From Betaproteobacteria bacterium (lineage in GTDB: Bacteria; Pseudomonadota; Gammaproteobacteria; Burkholderiales; Burkholderiaceae_C): a stretch of DNA of 6,818 bases. The position numbers and the translations under genes were made by a program. Below are positions 5,179-6,818 of the stretch, one piece after another. Position 1 is the first letter of the stretch; every line of letters starts with the position of its first letter. The stretch spans positions 1 to 6,818 of the forward strand of contig VBDL01000062.1 of the NCBI GenBank assembly GCA_005884255.1, in the 5' to 3' direction. The notes under the pieces are model-generated. The model was given only the letters and a program-made list of their open reading frames with translations, did no database searches and was not told where the DNA came from.

Positions 5179-5874
5179 TCACAACTGCAGCTTGCCCGCA
5201 TAGAGCACCGGCCCCGTCGGTACGCCGGTCGGCGAACCGCCCGGCGGCTCCAGGCTCACCGCCAATGCCGCGGTGCCGCCCTTGAGCAGCGCCTCGGGCA
5301 GCTTGCCGCGCGGCACCACGGTCGCGCCGCTGGCCGAGATGAGGCCGAGCGAGCGCGGCGCGCCTTGCGGCGGCACCGACCACAGCTCGAGCACGCGGTT
5401 GGCTTCCAGGCTCACGTTCATCAAGGGCTTGGTGACGAGCGCGCGGCCATCGGCGCTGACGCTGGCGACGAAGGTGTTGATGCCCTGCGCCGCGCCGCCG
5501 GTGCCCTGCAGCACCACGACCACCGGCGGCTGCGCCGGCGGCGGCACGACGAGCGCGACGGCCAGGGCCAGCGCCGCCGCCGTCGCAACAGCCGAGACGC
5601 CGCGCCATAGCGCGAGGCGCTGCCACCAGCGCGGTGCGGCCTCCTGCGGCCACAGCCGCTGCTCGATGCCGCGCCACACGCGGGCCGGCGGCGCCTCGGG
5701 CGCCACCGCGGAGGTGAGCGGCATCAGCCGGTCCTGCCACTCGCGCACCGCAGCGCGCAACGCGGGGTGCGCATCGAGCAAGGTTTCGAAGCGGCGTCGC
5801 GCGCGGCCGCGCAAGGTGCCGGCGACGTATTGCGCGGCGAGCGCGTCGGCGAGTTGGGTGCGACCGTAGTCCAT
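5179..5874 (-). CDS. Anti-sigma factor, RskA family
   Basis: A 231-residue single-pass membrane protein that should hold the neighbouring ECF sigma factor inactive until a signal releases it. Residues 1-55 form the cytoplasmic anti-sigma domain (QLADALAAQYVAGTLRGRAR, RRRFETLLDAHPALRAAV) without a CHCC zinc motif. One transmembrane helix lies at about 92-110. Residues 118-231 are the periplasmic RskA domain, ending in the family signature pieces LELWSVPPQGAPRSLGL, LAVSLEPPGGSPTG and GPVLYAGKL. I chose the ATG at 5874 because it lies two bases after the sigma gene's stop, implying coupled translation; an in-frame ATG at 5961 would overlap the sigma gene and gives no domain match. In known RskA proteins the signal acts by regulated proteolysis, but the inducing cue here cannot be read from sequence. 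Confidence 0.92.
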   Translation of the reverse strand: MDYGRTQLADALAAQYVAGTLRGRARRRFETLLDAHPALRAAVREWQDRLMPLTSAVAPEAPPARVWRGIEQRLWPQEAAPRWWQRLALWRGVSAVATAAALALAVALVVPPPAQPPVVVVLQGTGGAAQGINTFVASVSADGRALVTKPLMNVSLEANRVLELWSVPPQGAPRSLGLISASGATVVPRGKLPEALLKGGTAALAVSLEPPGGSPTGVPTGPVLYAGKLQL

Positions 5875-5876
5875 GG

Positions 5877-6512
5877 TCAGGCTCTCTCGGCAGCGGCCGC
5901 ATCGTGCGACGCCGCACGCTCCAGACACGCCTTCAGCGACATCAGCGCGCGCCGCACCCACGACTTCACGGTGCCCAGCGGCTGGCGCAGATGCTCGGCC
6001 ACCTCGGCGTGGCTCAGGCCGTCGAAGAATGCGAGCGCCACGCTCTGCCGCTGCTGTGCGCTCAAGACCTCCATGCAGCGCGTCAGCTCGCGCGCGGCGC
6101 CGGCGCGGTCGAGCAGCTCGAGCGGCCCCGGCGCCGCATCGGCCAGCGCCTCGGTGGGGTCCGGTGCATCGTCGTCATCGTCGCGCGTCAGGCTTTGCGT
6201 CTGCGGCACCGCCCGCGCGCGGCGCAGGCTGTCGATCGCGCGGTTGCGCGCGATGCTGGTGAGCCAGGTAAGCGGCTGGCTTTGCGCCGCATCGAACCCG
6301 CGCGCGGCCTTCCACACGCTGACGTAGATCTCCTGCAGCAGATCCTCGGCCACCGCGCGGTCGCGCTGGATGCGCAGCACCACGGCGAACAGGTGCGCGC
6401 TGGTGCGCTCGTACAGCGTGGCGAAGGCGTCGCGGTCACCCAGTGCGGAGCGCGCCAGCAAGCCGCTCAGCTCACGGCTGCGCTCGGGCCAGTCTTGGGG
6501 AGGTGTTCTCAT
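5877..6512 (-). CDS. ECF-type RNA polymerase sigma factor (SigK-like)
   Basis: A 211-residue group IV sigma factor that redirects RNA polymerase to a stress or envelope regulon. Sigma region 2 covers about 24-100 (FATLYERTSAHLFAVVLRI, AVAEDLLQEIYVSVWKAA, PLTWLTSIARNRAIDSLRR). Region 4 covers about 143-197, with the helix-turn-helix LSHAEVAEHLRQPLGTVKSWVRRAL. The linker (about 101-140) is acidic, with five consecutive Asp at 111-115. The ATG at 6512 is preceded on the minus strand by AGGGA at a suitable distance. The anti-sigma gene follows two bases after the stop, giving the standard sigma/anti-sigma pair. Pairing with an RskA-type partner points to the SigK/RskA class. Such pairs usually autoregulate, but I cannot identify the target promoter in the 35-base upstream gap. 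Confidence 0.93.
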   Translation of the reverse strand: MRTPPQDWPERSRELSGLLARSALGDRDAFATLYERTSAHLFAVVLRIQRDRAVAEDLLQEIYVSVWKAARGFDAAQSQPLTWLTSIARNRAIDSLRRARAVPQTQSLTRDDDDDAPDPTEALADAAPGPLELLDRAGAARELTRCMEVLSAQQRQSVALAFFDGLSHAEVAEHLRQPLGTVKSWVRRALMSLKACLERAASHDAAAAERA

Positions 6513-6522
6513 GGTCGGTCCC

Positions 6523-6528
6523 TACAAT
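6523..6528 (+). promoter_or_regulatory. Candidate -10 box of purU
   Basis: TACAAT matches five of six bases of the sigma-70 -10 consensus and lies in the 35-base divergent gap, 19 bases before the purU ATG. No good -35 hexamer is seen at 16-18 bases. Any -35 contact would fall inside the start of the sigma-factor gene. Confidence 0.3.
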
Positions 6529-6547
6529 CCACGGCAAAGGATCCCCG

Positions 6548-6818
6548 ATGCCGCTGCCTCAAGAATTCATCCTCACGCTGTCGTGCCGCGACACCACCGG
6601 CATTGTCTACGCGGTATCGGGGCTGCTGTATCAGGCCGGCTGCAACATCATCGATTCGCAGCAGTTCGGCGACGTGCAAGGTGACGACGCCACCGGCCTG
6701 TTCTTCATGCGCGTGCATTTCGCCGCGCCGCCGCACCTGGCCGAGGTGGCCACACTGGACACGCTGTTCGCGCACGTGCGCCAGCAGTACGCGATGGACG
6801 CGCGCTTCCATGCAGTGG
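6548..6818 (+). CDS. purU: Formyltetrahydrofolate deformylase (3' end outside window)
   Basis: The first 90 residues of an enzyme that hydrolyses 10-formyltetrahydrofolate to formate and tetrahydrofolate, balancing one-carbon pools and supplying formate for purine synthesis. The visible part is the N-terminal ACT regulatory domain: FILTLSCRDTTGIVYAVSGLL, then QAGCNIIDSQQFGD, TGLFFMRVHFAAPP and FAHVRQQYAMDARFHAV, all in the order found in PurU. The catalytic formyltransferase-like domain (expected Asn, His and Asp triad) lies beyond the edge, so integrity cannot be judged. The ATG at 6548 has AAAGGA (6536-6541) six bases upstream. It is transcribed away from the sigma-factor gene. Confidence 0.92.
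   Translation, partial: MPLPQEFILTLSCRDTTGIVYAVSGLLYQAGCNIIDSQQFGDVQGDDATGLFFMRVHFAAPPHLAEVATLDTLFAHVRQQYAMDARFHAV

Noticed and set aside
5165..5917. Alternative minus frame across the anti-sigma gene
   Set aside because: Ala/Arg-rich shadow; the correct frame shows the RskA domain and a transmembrane helix.
1..6818. tRNA, rRNA, CRISPR array, insertion sequence or riboswitch
   Set aside because: No cloverleaf, regularly spaced repeats, transposase gene or recognisable aptamer core was seen on either strand.

Overview
The window is GC-rich chromosomal DNA. Gene content and protein style (IlvE, a CHCC zinc-finger protein and WaaF in a row, PEP-CTERM proteins, a SigK/RskA-like pair, PurU) suggest a betaproteobacterium, most likely a Burkholderiales member of the Rubrivivax/Leptothrix/Ideonella kind. 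The taxonomic call is inference from protein and gene-order resemblance, not from a search.

Left part (1-1760), minus strand: an exported-protein locus. A secreted protein whose 3' end lies outside the window (1-512) is preceded by a good sigma-54-type -24/-12 element (614-628). A complete PEP-CTERM (exosortase substrate) protein lies at 1058-1612 and is followed by a textbook intrinsic terminator (1001-1029). Between the two genes is about 0.5 kb with no intact gene, but it holds what looks like a decayed, internally deleted PEP-CTERM paralogue (about 668-815). A G/C-clamped palindrome, CCCCC-N7/8-GGGGGG, occurs three times (642-659, 931-949, 1723-1740), once upstream of each intact gene and once upstream of the remnant. 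This looks like a shared regulatory element.

Middle part (1796-5120), plus strand: a compact, probably co-transcribed run of ilvE (branched-chain aminotransferase), a 69-residue CHCC zinc-finger protein overlapping it by ATGA, waaF (LPS heptosyltransferase II) and a soluble PAS histidine kinase. The last two genes are bridged by a four-codon minicistron that overlaps both neighbours. ilvE carries a perfect 63-bp in-frame tandem duplication that repeats 21 residues near the active-site region, the clearest anomaly in the window.

A REPIN-like pair of inverted hairpins (5117-5168) sits in the convergent gap after the kinase and overlaps its stop codon.

Right part (5179-6818): an ECF sigma factor and its membrane-anchored RskA-type anti-sigma factor form a two-gene minus-strand unit, divergent by 35 bp from purU (formyltetrahydrofolate deformylase), which runs off the right edge.

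No wholly new multi-gene system is evident. The items most worth following are the ilvE duplication, the repeated palindrome of the PEP-CTERM genes, the PEP-CTERM remnant and the REPIN.
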